A model generated the notes under the pieces. The model worked only from the letters and a program-made list of their open reading frames with translations, did not search any database and was not told the DNA's origin. A program made the translations under genes and the position numbers. This document shows positions 24,820-33,608 of a DNA stretch of 64,000 nucleotides, in pieces. Source of the DNA: Flavicella marina (GTDB lineage Bacteria > Bacteroidota > Bacteroidia > Flavobacteriales > Flavobacteriaceae); the NCBI RefSeq assembly GCF_009193215.1, contig NZ_VYVA01000003.1, positions 1-64,000 of the forward strand. The letters are read 5' to 3'. The stretch's first letter is position 1, and the number at the start of each line of letters is the position of its first letter.

Positions 24820-26160
24820 CTATGCTGCCTTTGAAAGCGATTCTAGTCTGTTTTGTTCGTCTTTTGCTGCTTTTTCATCTTCTGCAGAGAATTTGATCAA
24901 CAGTCCTAAGAAACCAACTGAAGATACGATAAATCCAAATGTGAAGAATGCGTCTTGAAGTGATGCTCCACTTCTCAATAAATATTGAGCATACAATACA
25001 GCACCAACATTACCACCTGCTCCAACAATACCCGATACTGCTCCTAGTGCTTTTCTGTTAATGAAAGGAACTACTGAGTAGGTTGCTCCTTCTGCCATTT
25101 GAACAAATAAAGAGAAGAATACCATACTTGCAATTGCGAAACCTAATGTGTTCATTTGTGAGAATAATAAAAGTGCAATACCTTCTGCAACTACCACATA
25201 AACTAATATTTTTACCCTTCCGTTTAATCCAGAGTTTTTACCAAATTTGTCTGCGATCCAACCTCCAGTCGATCTAGCGAATAAATTCATAGCTCCAAAG
25301 AATAGTACAACAAATCCTGCTGCTTCTTGACTTAAGCTAAATTTTTCTTGGTAGTATGTTGAAGCTTTTCCGGTAACAAATAATTCCATTCCAAAACAAC
25401 CAGCGTACATAGCAAATAAAATCCATACTCTTCTATCAGATGCTGCAGTTAAGAACAAACCTTTTTCACCTTTTTTAGATTGTGGTCTTTCAGTAGGTAA
25501 ATCTGTGTAGTTTCCTTTTGGACAATCTGTGGTGTATTTCCAATATAAAAATGCAACTACTAACATAATAGCTGCTGGTATGTACATTGCAATTCTCCAT
25601 GACTCTGTAGCTTCTGCCAATCCGAAAGCAGCTACCCCAGATGCGATTAATGGCATCGTAGCGTTTGTTACACCTCCACCAAGGTTACCCCAACCTGCAG
25701 TTGTTGCATTTGCAATTCCAATAACATTTGGTGCAAACATAACAGATGTATGGTATTGTGTGATAACAAATGAAGCTCCAATAACTCCAATAGCCAAACG
25801 AGAAAGTAAATAGGTTTCCCAAGTGTATGCAAAAGCAGAACCTGCAACCGCAATGGCTCCAAAGACTAATAAGTATACATAACTTTTTCTAGGTCCGATT
25901 TTGTCACAAAGATTCCCTATTCCTAAACGAGCGAAAATAGTTACTCCTACAGATGCAATAAATGCAATCGTTGTTTGTGCACTCGTTAAGTTTAAATCTA
26001 CTGCAATTGTTGATTTCATAAGAGGTGCATGTGAGAACCAACCGAAAAAACATAAAAAGAATGCAATCCAACTTAAATGGAATGTTCTCATTTGAACTGA
26101 CTTAAAGTCAAGTAGGTTAATTTTAGTGGCTTTTTCGTTTTGTAATTGTACTGTTTTCAT
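24820..26160 (-). CDS. narK: Nitrate/nitrite transporter, major facilitator superfamily (NarK/NasA-type)
   Basis: 446 residues from the ATG at 26158-26160 (MKTVQLQNEK); an earlier in-frame start at 26235 adds residues unlike the family. Twelve predicted helices carry the nitrate-nitrite porter signatures ATTAGWGNLGGGVTNATMPLI and AVSGIVGAGGNVGAVLYA, and the helix 2 Arg in ARLGIGNLCDKIGPRKSYV. It imports nitrate or exchanges nitrate and nitrite across the inner membrane. Having both NarK and an ABC importer suggests low- and high-affinity systems. It shares the promoter layout (TATCTTTG and dyad 103 bp upstream) with nrtA. Confidence 0.93.
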   Translation of the reverse strand: MKTVQLQNEKATKINLLDFKSVQMRTFHLSWIAFFLCFFGWFSHAPLMKSTIAVDLNLTSAQTTIAFIASVGVTIFARLGIGNLCDKIGPRKSYVYLLVFGAIAVAGSAFAYTWETYLLSRLAIGVIGASFVITQYHTSVMFAPNVIGIANATTAGWGNLGGGVTNATMPLIASGVAAFGLAEATESWRIAMYIPAAIMLVVAFLYWKYTTDCPKGNYTDLPTERPQSKKGEKGLFLTAASDRRVWILFAMYAGCFGMELFVTGKASTYYQEKFSLSQEAAGFVVLFFGAMNLFARSTGGWIADKFGKNSGLNGRVKILVYVVVAEGIALLLFSQMNTLGFAIASMVFFSLFVQMAEGATYSVVPFINRKALGAVSGIVGAGGNVGAVLYAQYLLRSGASLQDAFFTFGFIVSSVGFLGLLIKFSAEDEKAAKDEQNRLESLSKAA

Positions 26161-26190
26161 CTTCGTTAGTTTTGTGAAAAATATTTGACA

Positions 26191-26198
26191 CAAAGATA
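26191..26198 (-). promoter_or_regulatory. -7 promoter box of narK
   Basis: TATCTTTG on the minus strand, 30 bases before the chosen ATG; its position supports the shorter start at 26160 over 26235. Confidence 0.6.
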
Positions 26199-26285
26199 TT
26201 GTGGTTTCAAAGTTTGTTTTGTGGTGTACGACCATTATAAAACAAGTTTTTAAACCGTAAAACTAATGCAATAAAAAGGTAAAAA

Positions 26286-26303
26286 AACTGACATATAGCA
26301 GTT
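26286..26303. promoter_or_regulatory. FNR-geometry dyad AACTG-N8-CAGTT upstream of narK
   Basis: AACTGACATATAGCAGTT, centred 103.5 bp from the near edge of the narK -7 box. Reverse complement matches the nrtA dyad at 16 of 18 positions. Confidence 0.5.
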
Positions 26304-26443
26304 AATTTCTATAAAGTTCTGATTGTGTTGTTTTTATAGTTTTTTAGAATTCGGTTTTTTCTAAGGTCTTTTCAGAAGAACTAGTCAAAACAGCTTGTAT
26401 TTTATTAATGTGTTCGCAGAAATAAAAATGAAAAAAGGAATGT

Positions 26444-27454
26444 TTATTTATTGAACTCCCATCCAAACCCACTAGAGAAAATATAATCATATTGATTTCC
26501 TTCGATGGCAGGTTCGTTATCGTAGTTGAGTGTAAAGGCTGTCTTTATATAAAAGTCATACGGTAAATCGTATTTGAGGGTAAGGTTGTAATCGGTTCTG
26601 ATCCTTCCTAATGTTGAAATCGTCGGACTTATTTTCAAATCAGTAACTAAGCTTATATCCTTAAAATTATACATGTTAAGGCTTGCGTTTAAAAATGTCT
26701 CAGTCGATTGCTTATCTAGCGTTGGATCTACGTAGGTTTCGAAGTTGAATGCAATACCTGTTGATAAACCTAAATATAATTTTGGAGTGCTCACAAGTAA
26801 TTTCCCAGCACCAATATTTGGAGTAAAACGACCGTTTAAGGCTTGTTCGGTATTTGACAGAAAAGTTAACTCACCTATCAAATACCAAGTTTTAGATATC
26901 AGTCTTCTCAAATCTGCTTTGGCATCTGTTCTTTTTATATCTGCGACACTATCTTGTTTAGAGTCTAAAAGGTTGATACTGGAGTTGGTGACCCATAATT
27001 CACCCACATAGGCAAATGTACCATTGACACTAGTTTGTCTTTTGTTCTGAGCTTTGGTAAAGTCGTAACCTAAGTCGATGCTACCAGAAAAACGTTTTCT
27101 TCTGTCTTCACTTACCTCTTGAAAAGCAACAATTTCTGATAATTTAAAAGTTTCAACTAAATCTTTATTTGTTTGGATTGTTACGATTCCTGGTTTTACA
27201 GTTTTTACCAATCCAAAGCGTCTTCTACTTTTGGTTAAGGTTACAATACATTTTTTATGAATGTATATTTCGGTGATTTTATCAAATTCGATTTGAAAAT
27301 CTTTATCACTGTAGCTGGTACTAAAGACTAAAACGCCAACGTCGTAACTTTCTACACGACCTACTAAAAGATCGTTGTTTTTTAAACGTAGGGTATCTTT
27401 TTGACTAAAAGTCACCAATGAAAAAAGTAAAAAAAAGAAAGTAATACGCTTCAT
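26444..27454 (-). CDS. Outer-membrane protein, DUF481-like
   Basis: 336 residues with a signal peptide (cleavage near VTFSQ). Residues ~20-115 form a small beta domain rich in short repeats (LRLKNNDLLVGRVESYDVG, IVTLTKSRRRFGLVKTVK) that resembles an SH3/LSM-like module; residues ~120-336 form a barrel of the DUF481 type (FSGSIDLGYDFTKAQNKRQTS, ending GFGWEFNK). It is the last gene of the thirteen-gene envelope cluster, 10 bases after the large repeat protein. Function unknown; DUF481 proteins are often salt-induced outer-membrane proteins. Confidence 0.65.
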   Translation of the reverse strand: MKRITFFFLLFSLVTFSQKDTLRLKNNDLLVGRVESYDVGVLVFSTSYSDKDFQIEFDKITEIYIHKKCIVTLTKSRRRFGLVKTVKPGIVTIQTNKDLVETFKLSEIVAFQEVSEDRRKRFSGSIDLGYDFTKAQNKRQTSVNGTFAYVGELWVTNSSINLLDSKQDSVADIKRTDAKADLRRLISKTWYLIGELTFLSNTEQALNGRFTPNIGAGKLLVSTPKLYLGLSTGIAFNFETYVDPTLDKQSTETFLNASLNMYNFKDISLVTDLKISPTISTLGRIRTDYNLTLKYDLPYDFYIKTAFTLNYDNEPAIEGNQYDYIFSSGFGWEFNK

Positions 27455-27464
27455 AAAATATTGA

Positions 27465-29501
27465 TTAACGTCTTCTTCTTGCCGAAGGTTGCGGTCTTGT
27501 TGATCGGTAATTTTTGTAATTGTTGTTTCCTCTATTTCGATTGTTGTAGTGGTTTTCTAAGTTTTGTCGATTTTGAGGTGCAGGCTGTGTTTTATTCGGT
27601 CTTTGAGTATTGTTATTATTTCTTTTTTGTTGCCAGTTACCATTTTTATCACGTTGGTGTACATTACCATTTTTGTCGGAATACAGATTGTTTTTTCTGT
27701 TGTTCGTAGGTCTTGGTTTGCTTATTTGATTTGTACTTGGTCTTGTTCTTGAACTAATACCAGGACGATTTTTTCCTTGTTGTGTTCTGTAGATGTTGTT
27801 TGAATTACGTTTTCCGTGCGCATAACCGGCAGCATAACCTCTATGATATCCGTGACGATACCCATGACGGTAACCATATCGATAGCCACAAGGTCCCCAA
27901 TAAGCGCGAGAATGAAATGAAACAGTCATCCATCCGTAGCTAACTCCAACCGAAAAGCCCCAACCGGTATAAGGATTGTAGTGAACACCAAAACCATAGG
28001 TTACGGGTCTCGGGTAGTAATACATTCCATACCAAGGGTAATAGTAATATCCAGAACCGTAAACAACCACTCCGCCATACACATAAGAATGATAGTAGCC
28101 TGGTGTATAACCTACATATACAACATCTGGAGTACTGTCGTAGATATATACATATTTCACGTTGTTGACTGGAGAACTAGGAGGTATGTCTTTTACTTCT
28201 TCTGGGCGCTCTGTAGCAACTGTCCAAGGTCCGTTTGCATTATTTGATTCGAACCAAACCCCATTGTCTACCACATAATATTTTTTCTGAATTAATAATA
28301 CAGTACTTTCTGTGTTTACAGCATAAGACATGTTGGTATCTTCAATTTTCTCAAATTTCGGGTCACCATCATACGTTACATTGGTTGTTGCTTTTTTTCT
28401 GTCAACAACAGCTGTTTGAGGAATTTGTTGTTCGTATAAGGCATCTTTAGCTTCTTGAGTGCCAGGAATACTGATGCGCAAACCTGATACTTTTTCATTA
28501 TCAGAAGGAATGTCTAAAAAAGTTTTAGGAAGATTTTTAGGTTCAACAAATTGCCATTCTTCTTTTTTGATGGCTTTTGTAGCATACCATCTTCCATTTA
28601 ATAATAAATAGTGTGTTTGGCTTTCTATTTCTAGCAACAAATCACTTTCAGTATTTGTAACATATAGCAAAGTGGTGTTGTTGATTGGTTCGTAAGCTAA
28701 ATCTCCTTTGGTTACAACGAGTTCTGAAGGTTCTGTGACTAAAATAAGGTTTGGTGGCGTATTTTCTCCCTCTTCAATATCAGGGTTTTGTTGCGATTCA
28801 AAATTTTTATCTGCTAGGTTTTCTATATCTGTAGGTACTGAACTGGTTACTTCCCAGTTGTTTGCAAATAAGTCTTTGGCTTTATACCAGAAATTCGCTC
28901 CCTTTAAATAAAACACATTTTTTCGTTTTACGATAAAAAAGGGTGTATTTACTACGTAGTCTATTTTTTCTCCTTCAACAGTTTTAAATTTTGGTTCGCC
29001 ATCAATGGTTACTAAAACTGTCGATTCTTGTCTGAAGAATATTTTTGGGGGTTTGTTGTTGAGGTTTTCTGATAAAGCTTGTTCTTCTGCGACATTTTCT
29101 AAGCTTGCGATAAGCTTGTCAATTGAAATATCAATATTTATTTTTTTAAAGTCTTCAAGCAATACACTTTTTAAGACTTCAATATTTTCATCGTTTTGAA
29201 TGTCTGGGAAGATAATTTTTTCAATCTGAATAGATTCAAGATTTGCAATTCTGGTTTCAAGGTCTGTTGCAAGTCTTGCTTCAAACCAAAGAGAACCAAA
29301 AATCATTTTATCTTCTTTGGTTTTGATAGATAATGCCAATCTACCTTTTAGATTATTTTCAATTAAAGTTTCGTACTGAGGCTGATAAAGTGTGATTAAG
29401 TAATTACCTGCTTCAATTTCTCTAGGCCAAATTAATTGTTCTTCTTGTGAAGTAGCTAAAAAAGAAATAAAAATAAAAAGTAGATTCGCTAATTTTTTCA
29501 T
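27465..29501 (-). CDS. Secreted repeat protein with Tyr/Gly-rich and Arg/Asn-rich tail
   Basis: 678 residues with a signal peptide (cleavage near FLATSQ). Three repeats of about 90 residues (starting near 155, 250 and 365) share a TVDGEPKFK / YDGDPKFE core, a VNTPFF/VNTESTVLL strand and a W(Y/F) motif such as NGRWYATKAIKKEEW. A Tyr/Gly/Pro-rich stretch follows (about 450-560: YYYYPWYGMYYYPRP), then GYRHGYRHGY and a basic Asn/Arg/Gln tail. Similar proteins are annotated loosely as carbohydrate-binding family V/XII in Bacteroidota, an assignment I would not rely on. It may sit at the cell surface and bind polymers; function unknown. Confidence 0.55.
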   Translation of the reverse strand: MKKLANLLFIFISFLATSQEEQLIWPREIEAGNYLITLYQPQYETLIENNLKGRLALSIKTKEDKMIFGSLWFEARLATDLETRIANLESIQIEKIIFPDIQNDENIEVLKSVLLEDFKKINIDISIDKLIASLENVAEEQALSENLNNKPPKIFFRQESTVLVTIDGEPKFKTVEGEKIDYVVNTPFFIVKRKNVFYLKGANFWYKAKDLFANNWEVTSSVPTDIENLADKNFESQQNPDIEEGENTPPNLILVTEPSELVVTKGDLAYEPINNTTLLYVTNTESDLLLEIESQTHYLLLNGRWYATKAIKKEEWQFVEPKNLPKTFLDIPSDNEKVSGLRISIPGTQEAKDALYEQQIPQTAVVDRKKATTNVTYDGDPKFEKIEDTNMSYAVNTESTVLLIQKKYYVVDNGVWFESNNANGPWTVATERPEEVKDIPPSSPVNNVKYVYIYDSTPDVVYVGYTPGYYHSYVYGGVVVYGSGYYYYPWYGMYYYPRPVTYGFGVHYNPYTGWGFSVGVSYGWMTVSFHSRAYWGPCGYRYGYRHGYRHGYHRGYAAGYAHGKRNSNNIYRTQQGKNRPGISSRTRPSTNQISKPRPTNNRKNNLYSDKNGNVHQRDKNGNWQQKRNNNNTQRPNKTQPAPQNRQNLENHYNNRNRGNNNYKNYRSTRPQPSARRRR

Positions 29502-29506
29502 AAGAT

Positions 29507-30133
29507 CTAGTTTATACGGTATACAAGTCCACCACTAAATCCACCAATCAATGTTGTACTAGATCCTGAAAGACCTGCACCACCGGTTCCGATATAAACT
29601 CCTCCCCATTGAATAGGGAACATTAAATTTCCTTGAACGTTTAATCCCCAAGTATCGTTAAACATATAGTTTGCACCTGCTTTGATTGCTACTGCTAGGT
29701 AAAATTTAGTATCAATTTTTCCTACTTCTGGGTGTTCATTATTTGAGTTGAATATTCCCATACCGAATCCACCACCGAAGAAAGGGCGTAGTTTTTCCAT
29801 TTCTAAATATTTAGAAGCTCCTACTAAAATCCAATCTGCATTTAGGTCAGTAACTTTTCGGTAATCTCCCGGCTCGCTTTGTATGATTTCGGTTGAATGA
29901 TGTATGTACGTTACTTCAGTCATAGCTCCCTTAAACATATCTACCCCAATTGTGAAACTATATTGGTCGCTTTCGTTTAATTTGATGTAGCTGTTCAATC
30001 CATAATTTACCTTAGAACCGAATTGGTATCCATAACCAGCAGTTAATTCTACTGTTTGTGCTTGCGTGTTTGAACTTAAAAAACAGAAAGCTGCTATGGT
30101 AAGTACAAGTTTATAAATGTTCTTTTTTTTCAT
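29507..30133 (-). CDS. Outer-membrane beta-barrel protein (small)
   Basis: 208 residues with a signal peptide (cleavage near SNTQAQ) followed by eight or so amphipathic strands such as VELTAGYGYQFGSKVNYGLNS as separate strands and a glycine-rich end (GGFSGGLVYRIN) with a C-terminal aromatic-hydrophobic pattern. It resembles OmpW/PorT-like small barrels without a specific match. It is 5 bases upstream of the repeat-protein gene, and its mRNA leader contains the hairpin at 30160-30192. Function unknown. Confidence 0.6.
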   Translation of the reverse strand: MKKKNIYKLVLTIAAFCFLSSNTQAQTVELTAGYGYQFGSKVNYGLNSYIKLNESDQYSFTIGVDMFKGAMTEVTYIHHSTEIIQSEPGDYRKVTDLNADWILVGASKYLEMEKLRPFFGGGFGMGIFNSNNEHPEVGKIDTKFYLAVAIKAGANYMFNDTWGLNVQGNLMFPIQWGGVYIGTGGAGLSGSSTTLIGGFSGGLVYRIN

Positions 30134-30159
30134 CGTTAGGTTTTTGAGTGTTAAAATTT

Positions 30160-30192
30160 AAAACAGTCTTTCTGGTATTGAAAGACTGTTTT
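30160..30192 (-). terminator. Hairpin just upstream of the small barrel gene
   Basis: A perfect 13-bp stem AAAACAGTCTTTC / GAAAGACTGTTTT with a 7-nt loop. It lies 115 bases beyond the stop of the upstream gene and only 26 bases before the next start codon, too close for a promoter in between. It is an intra-operon attenuator or a structured mRNA leader. Confidence 0.65.
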
Positions 30193-30307
30193 AACTATGT
30201 TTTACTTTGAGTTTAAAAGCAGGTAATAATGCATAATATACTCAGTTGGTAAAAATAATGAAATCTTTAGAGTTATTGTAACCCTTGCCTAGATTCTAAA
30301 ACTGTGT

Positions 30308-30787
30308 TTATTGTACTTTGTCAAGCTCTCCTATAAATGGAACGCTTTCGTATACTGCAACTTGAGAAAGACTTAAGAAATAATTTTCAACTTGTAAAAA
30401 CTGAGCAGCCGCTTTTGCTCCACCTGCTTTTTTAAGTTTTTTAAAGTACTTCTCGATGTTCTTTGCATTCTTTTTCTTTTGTTTGATGCTTCTTTTGCAA
30501 AGATCTTCTAATTGGTCTTCAGTAAAGTTTCCGTAATCTTCAGCATATTCAGAAATGATTGTAATACGTGCTTCACGTAAATTTTTTCTGTCTACTTCAT
30601 ACGCTTTGTATATAGACCAAAAATCAGCTTCTTTCTCTGCATCAACAGTGATGAACTCTTTTACGATGGTAAGTTTTTCAACTCCGAATATTGACTTAAA
30701 GAAGTCTGCATCGTTGAAGTTGTTTTGCGCAAAGATTGCTAATGGACTTAACATGCATAAGATGATGAACGAATAAAATTTTTTCAT
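30308..30787 (-). CDS. Small secreted helical protein
   Basis: 159 residues: signal peptide (cleavage near LAIFAQ), then an all-helical, charged body with a Lys-rich centre (KQKKKNAKNIEKYFKKLKKAGG) that ends in a hydrophobic helix (AAAQFLQVENYFLSLSQ). The layout resembles Spy/CpxP-like periplasmic helical proteins or Bacteroidota sensor-of-sigma-E neighbours, but no family is recognised. It lies 18 bases downstream of the membrane-protein gene in the envelope cluster. Confidence 0.6.
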   Translation of the reverse strand: MKKFYSFIILCMLSPLAIFAQNNFNDADFFKSIFGVEKLTIVKEFITVDAEKEADFWSIYKAYEVDRKNLREARITIISEYAEDYGNFTEDQLEDLCKRSIKQKKKNAKNIEKYFKKLKKAGGAKAAAQFLQVENYFLSLSQVAVYESVPFIGELDKVQ

Positions 30788-30804
30788 TTTTTTTTATTTT
30801 AAAT

Positions 30805-31314
30805 TTAATTATTAGGGTGTTTTTTTTTGTCGAAAAACAATTTGATTAGTGCTCCTTTTTCCATCGAGTCTTTAATGGCAATGATTACATTGTAACTCAA
30901 TAATGAGAAAAATGAGGCTATTAAAATTAGCCAAAATTGGTTTGGATCTCGATGTTGTAAAATGTATCGTATAGCTTCGAGAAACACCTTGCCTTCTAAA
31001 AGGTTGTGAATTAGATTTTCTATAAACAATACAAAAGTTAAAACGAGTGTGTAGATGATAGATTTGAACAAAACATTTTTGTACAAAGCTTGTCTTAGGT
31101 AAATTTTTCCTAATGGGGTTTTGTCTAAGATAATTACCACTTTGCTCATTACTAATGCTCCGACTAGTGCAGCCGAAATACCATAAAATTGAACTTCAAC
31201 TTGTGCCAAGCATAATTTTTTAATTAGGATTAATATGCCAAAACATATTAAAAAATAGGCGGTAACTAAAAGAACTTCTATGAGTTCTTTTTTTAGTTTT
31301 TGAATAAAACTCAT
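30805..31314 (-). CDS. Four-helix inner-membrane protein of unknown function
   Basis: 169 residues with four predicted membrane helices (about 13-30, 40-60, 82-100 and 130-150) and short charged loops. I do not recognise a family. Its start overlaps the stop of the HAD lipoprotein gene by four bases (ATGA), so the two are translationally coupled and may act together in the envelope. Confidence 0.6.
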   Translation of the reverse strand: MSFIQKLKKELIEVLLVTAYFLICFGILILIKKLCLAQVEVQFYGISAALVGALVMSKVVIILDKTPLGKIYLRQALYKNVLFKSIIYTLVLTFVLFIENLIHNLLEGKVFLEAIRYILQHRDPNQFWLILIASFFSLLSYNVIIAIKDSMEKGALIKLFFDKKKHPNN

Positions 31315-32318
31315 TTCGTGTCACTGATTAATTCAAATGGGTAGACTACTTTCCAATCCTTTTTCATATCGGCGATGGTCCATTCATTTTTTATTGCTTG
31401 ATCCATTCCTTTGTCTAGTTTAGAAAACGGATCTTTTCTACCATATAGGTATTCTCTTGTGTCATCAGTATGCGATACATATACTTGAAGGTTTCTCTTT
31501 TTGTTAGAAGCACTCCATTGTAGCATTTGCAAATCTCCATCTGAATTACCGAAAGCGGCTATGGGTTTTCTACCGATGTATCTGTGAATCGCTACAGGTT
31601 TTGCTGCTTTGTCGTCAAAGAAGTTTAATTCTGGTAATCTATTCAATACTGTTTTTTCATCAGAGTGTTCGAAAGAAACTTTGATACTACTACCAATGAT
31701 TTGGTTTTTTGGTATACCATAGGTTTTTTCAGCCCAAGGACGCATGAAATCCATTCCACCACCAGAGACTATAAAAACTTTAAAGTCGTTTTCTTTAAGG
31801 TAATCGATTACTTCTAGCATGGGTTGATAAATCAATTCGTTGTATGATTTATTTTTTTCATGATGTTTTGCTGTTGCAATCCAGTTAGAAACAGTTTCGT
31901 CGAATTCATCTGTTGTCATCCCGCTATGAGATAACATCATGACTTTTGCAAGCCCTTCTTTTCCAAAATGAAGTAATTCATTTAAGTCGTTGTTCAATAC
32001 TGCTTTTATTATTGGGTCGTTTTGCCACTCTGGATGCGTTTTCGAAAGTTCTTGAACTCTATCAAATGCAAATTGAATTTGTACAATTGGTTTTTCTGTC
32101 CAAAGTGTTCCATCATTATCAAAAGTGGCAACTCTATCTGCAGCAGCTACAAAATCAGCATGATTTTTATCAGTGACAGCAGTTACAAAATCAATAATTT
32201 GATGTTTCGATGTAGTCTCATTCCAAGAAGGAAGTGGGTCTACTTTGAGTGTTTTTTCTGAATGACAACTCGTAATTACAGTCAGTAAACAAATAGCAAT
32301 GAATTGAAATGATTTCAT
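31311..32318 (-). CDS. HAD-superfamily phosphatase lipoprotein
   Basis: 335 residues. A lipobox (VITSCHS, Cys ~18) puts it in the envelope. HAD motifs are all present: motif I FDNDGTLW with nucleophile and acid Asp, motif II VFIVSGGG, a Lys-containing motif III, and motif IV GNSDGDLQML. This resembles the phosphoserine-phosphatase-like group of secreted acid phosphatases. A phosphatase outside the cytoplasm would release phosphate from small molecules or act on envelope components. The coupling to a membrane protein and its place among unknown envelope genes argue for a dedicated role. Confidence 0.78.
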   Translation of the reverse strand: MKSFQFIAICLLTVITSCHSEKTLKVDPLPSWNETTSKHQIIDFVTAVTDKNHADFVAAADRVATFDNDGTLWTEKPIVQIQFAFDRVQELSKTHPEWQNDPIIKAVLNNDLNELLHFGKEGLAKVMMLSHSGMTTDEFDETVSNWIATAKHHEKNKSYNELIYQPMLEVIDYLKENDFKVFIVSGGGMDFMRPWAEKTYGIPKNQIIGSSIKVSFEHSDEKTVLNRLPELNFFDDKAAKPVAIHRYIGRKPIAAFGNSDGDLQMLQWSASNKKRNLQVYVSHTDDTREYLYGRKDPFSKLDKGMDQAIKNEWTIADMKKDWKVVYPFELISDTK

Positions 32319-32330
32319 AATAAGTTTTTA

Positions 32331-32909
32331 TTATTTTTCTTCAATTTTTTCTAAAGAAATAGCTATCGCCTCGGCATAAGTCAAGATTAATTCTTGACCA
32401 ATATGTACTTGTTTGAATATTGCTGCATCTTTTATTGGGATGCTTATGTAATTTCCAGCCGGCCCTCTAACAGTAGCCAACATAAAAGGTCTGTTTAGTA
32501 CTTCTATCGTTACAACGGCTTTTGCCATTGCTCCAACAACACCTCCTGGTGCTACATCTTCCGGAGCTTTACCCGCTTCTGCAATGATTTGCAAAGGTTC
32601 TGCTCTTTCAGTAAGTGTAGGTTCTCTAAATTCAGCTTTGATATAAGTAATAAATTCAAATTTAATACGATCGTCTTTTTGTATCTCGTCAAAACGTTTC
32701 ACGTTATCTCCAGCTTTAATGGTGTTGAGGTTTCCTTCGGGTCCCATCAAAGTGATTTCGCGAGTTTCTTTGTTGATTTCGGTTACAGTACCTTCACTAG
32801 ATACCTTGTTCCAACGCTCTCTGCTTGGCATAGAATCTTGTATTACTTGAGCAAAAGAAAATTGCACAAATAATACAAGTAACAAGGCCAAGATGTTTGT
32901 CTTTTTCAT
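32331..32909 (-). CDS. Secreted protein of unknown function
   Basis: 192 residues from the ATG at 32907-32909 (MKKTNILALLLVLF), which gives a proper signal peptide cleaved near QFSFAQ; an upstream in-frame start adds 12 residues before it. The body is beta-rich with two similar modules of 40-50 residues (GTVTEINKETREITLMGPEGNLNTIKAG and FMLATVRGPAGNYISIPIKD as short blocks) reminiscent of small barrel folds that follow DUF5666-like logic. No family is certain. It is 12 bases upstream of the HAD lipoprotein gene. Confidence 0.6.
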   Translation of the reverse strand: MKKTNILALLLVLFVQFSFAQVIQDSMPSRERWNKVSSEGTVTEINKETREITLMGPEGNLNTIKAGDNVKRFDEIQKDDRIKFEFITYIKAEFREPTLTERAEPLQIIAEAGKAPEDVAPGGVVGAMAKAVVTIEVLNRPFMLATVRGPAGNYISIPIKDAAIFKQVHIGQELILTYAEAIAISLEKIEEK

Positions 32910-32922
32910 ATAATTGATTGTG

Positions 32923-33597
32923 TTACCATTCCCAGTAAATACCAAGACCGATATTTAAGTTAACAAGTTTATCGATGTTAAATGATTGGTTAGAATTTGT
33001 CGAATAATTGTAAGATACATAACTCGCAATTCCGAATGAGGAGTTCATTTCAAGTTGTAATCCTAGTTCTGGTTTTACTAAAAATCCCCAGTTAGAATCT
33101 TGGATTCCATAAATATTGAAATATGAAGTTTGCTCAGAATACATCGTACCCAATCCTAAACCAACATAAGGTTTTAGGTTTCTTTTTGCAAAAAAGTAGT
33201 AACCGTTGATAGCGATAGGCAAGTTGTAAACGTGTCTTACCATGTCTGTATAAATGGCACCGCTTCCGTCTTCTCTTTCGTACAATTGGCGTTCTACATA
33301 ATCGTTAAAGGTGTTCCATCCTAAAGATACTCCAACTGCAAGATTGTCGCCATCGATAAAGTGCTTGTAATCAATTCGTCCTCCACTGTAACTAGTTTCG
33401 TCTAAAAAAGTACCGTTAAAAGGAATGCTCATTTCCCAATTCAAAACGAATTGGTCGTCGCTTGTTCTTGAATAGGTATAGATTTCTCTGTCTGGTTCTG
33501 GTGCATCAGAAGGCCAAGGTGAGGTTACGGTTGAAGTTGTTTGTGCTTGCATGAAGCTCCCCATACTAAGCAAACAAAGTAATAATAATTTTCTCAT
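32923..33597 (-). CDS. Outer-membrane beta-barrel protein
   Basis: 224 residues with a signal peptide (cleavage near GSFMQAQ). The sequence alternates strands and turns typical of eight-stranded barrels: ALGVSLGWNTFNDYV-like strand blocks, LKPYVGLGLGTMYSEQT, PELGLQLEMNSSFGIASYVSYNY, and a final GLGIYWEW. This is the outer-membrane protein beta-barrel family (PF13505-like) common in Bacteroidota. It lies 13 bases upstream of the previous gene in the cluster. No specific role can be read. Confidence 0.65.
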   Translation of the reverse strand: MRKLLLLCLLSMGSFMQAQTTSTVTSPWPSDAPEPDREIYTYSRTSDDQFVLNWEMSIPFNGTFLDETSYSGGRIDYKHFIDGDNLAVGVSLGWNTFNDYVERQLYEREDGSGAIYTDMVRHVYNLPIAINGYYFFAKRNLKPYVGLGLGTMYSEQTSYFNIYGIQDSNWGFLVKPELGLQLEMNSSFGIASYVSYNYSTNSNQSFNIDKLVNLNIGLGIYWEW

Positions 33598-33608
33598 GTC
33601 AGTATGTT

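Noticed and set aside
27461-27752. Phe/Cys/Val-rich plus-strand frames at the end of the repeat protein gene
   Set aside because: They are the antisense reading of an Arg/Asn-rich low-complexity tail.
28950-28962. TACGTA hexamers inside coding sequence (such as in the repeat protein gene)
   Set aside because: They occur singly within reading frames far from any promoter box, so they are taken as chance.
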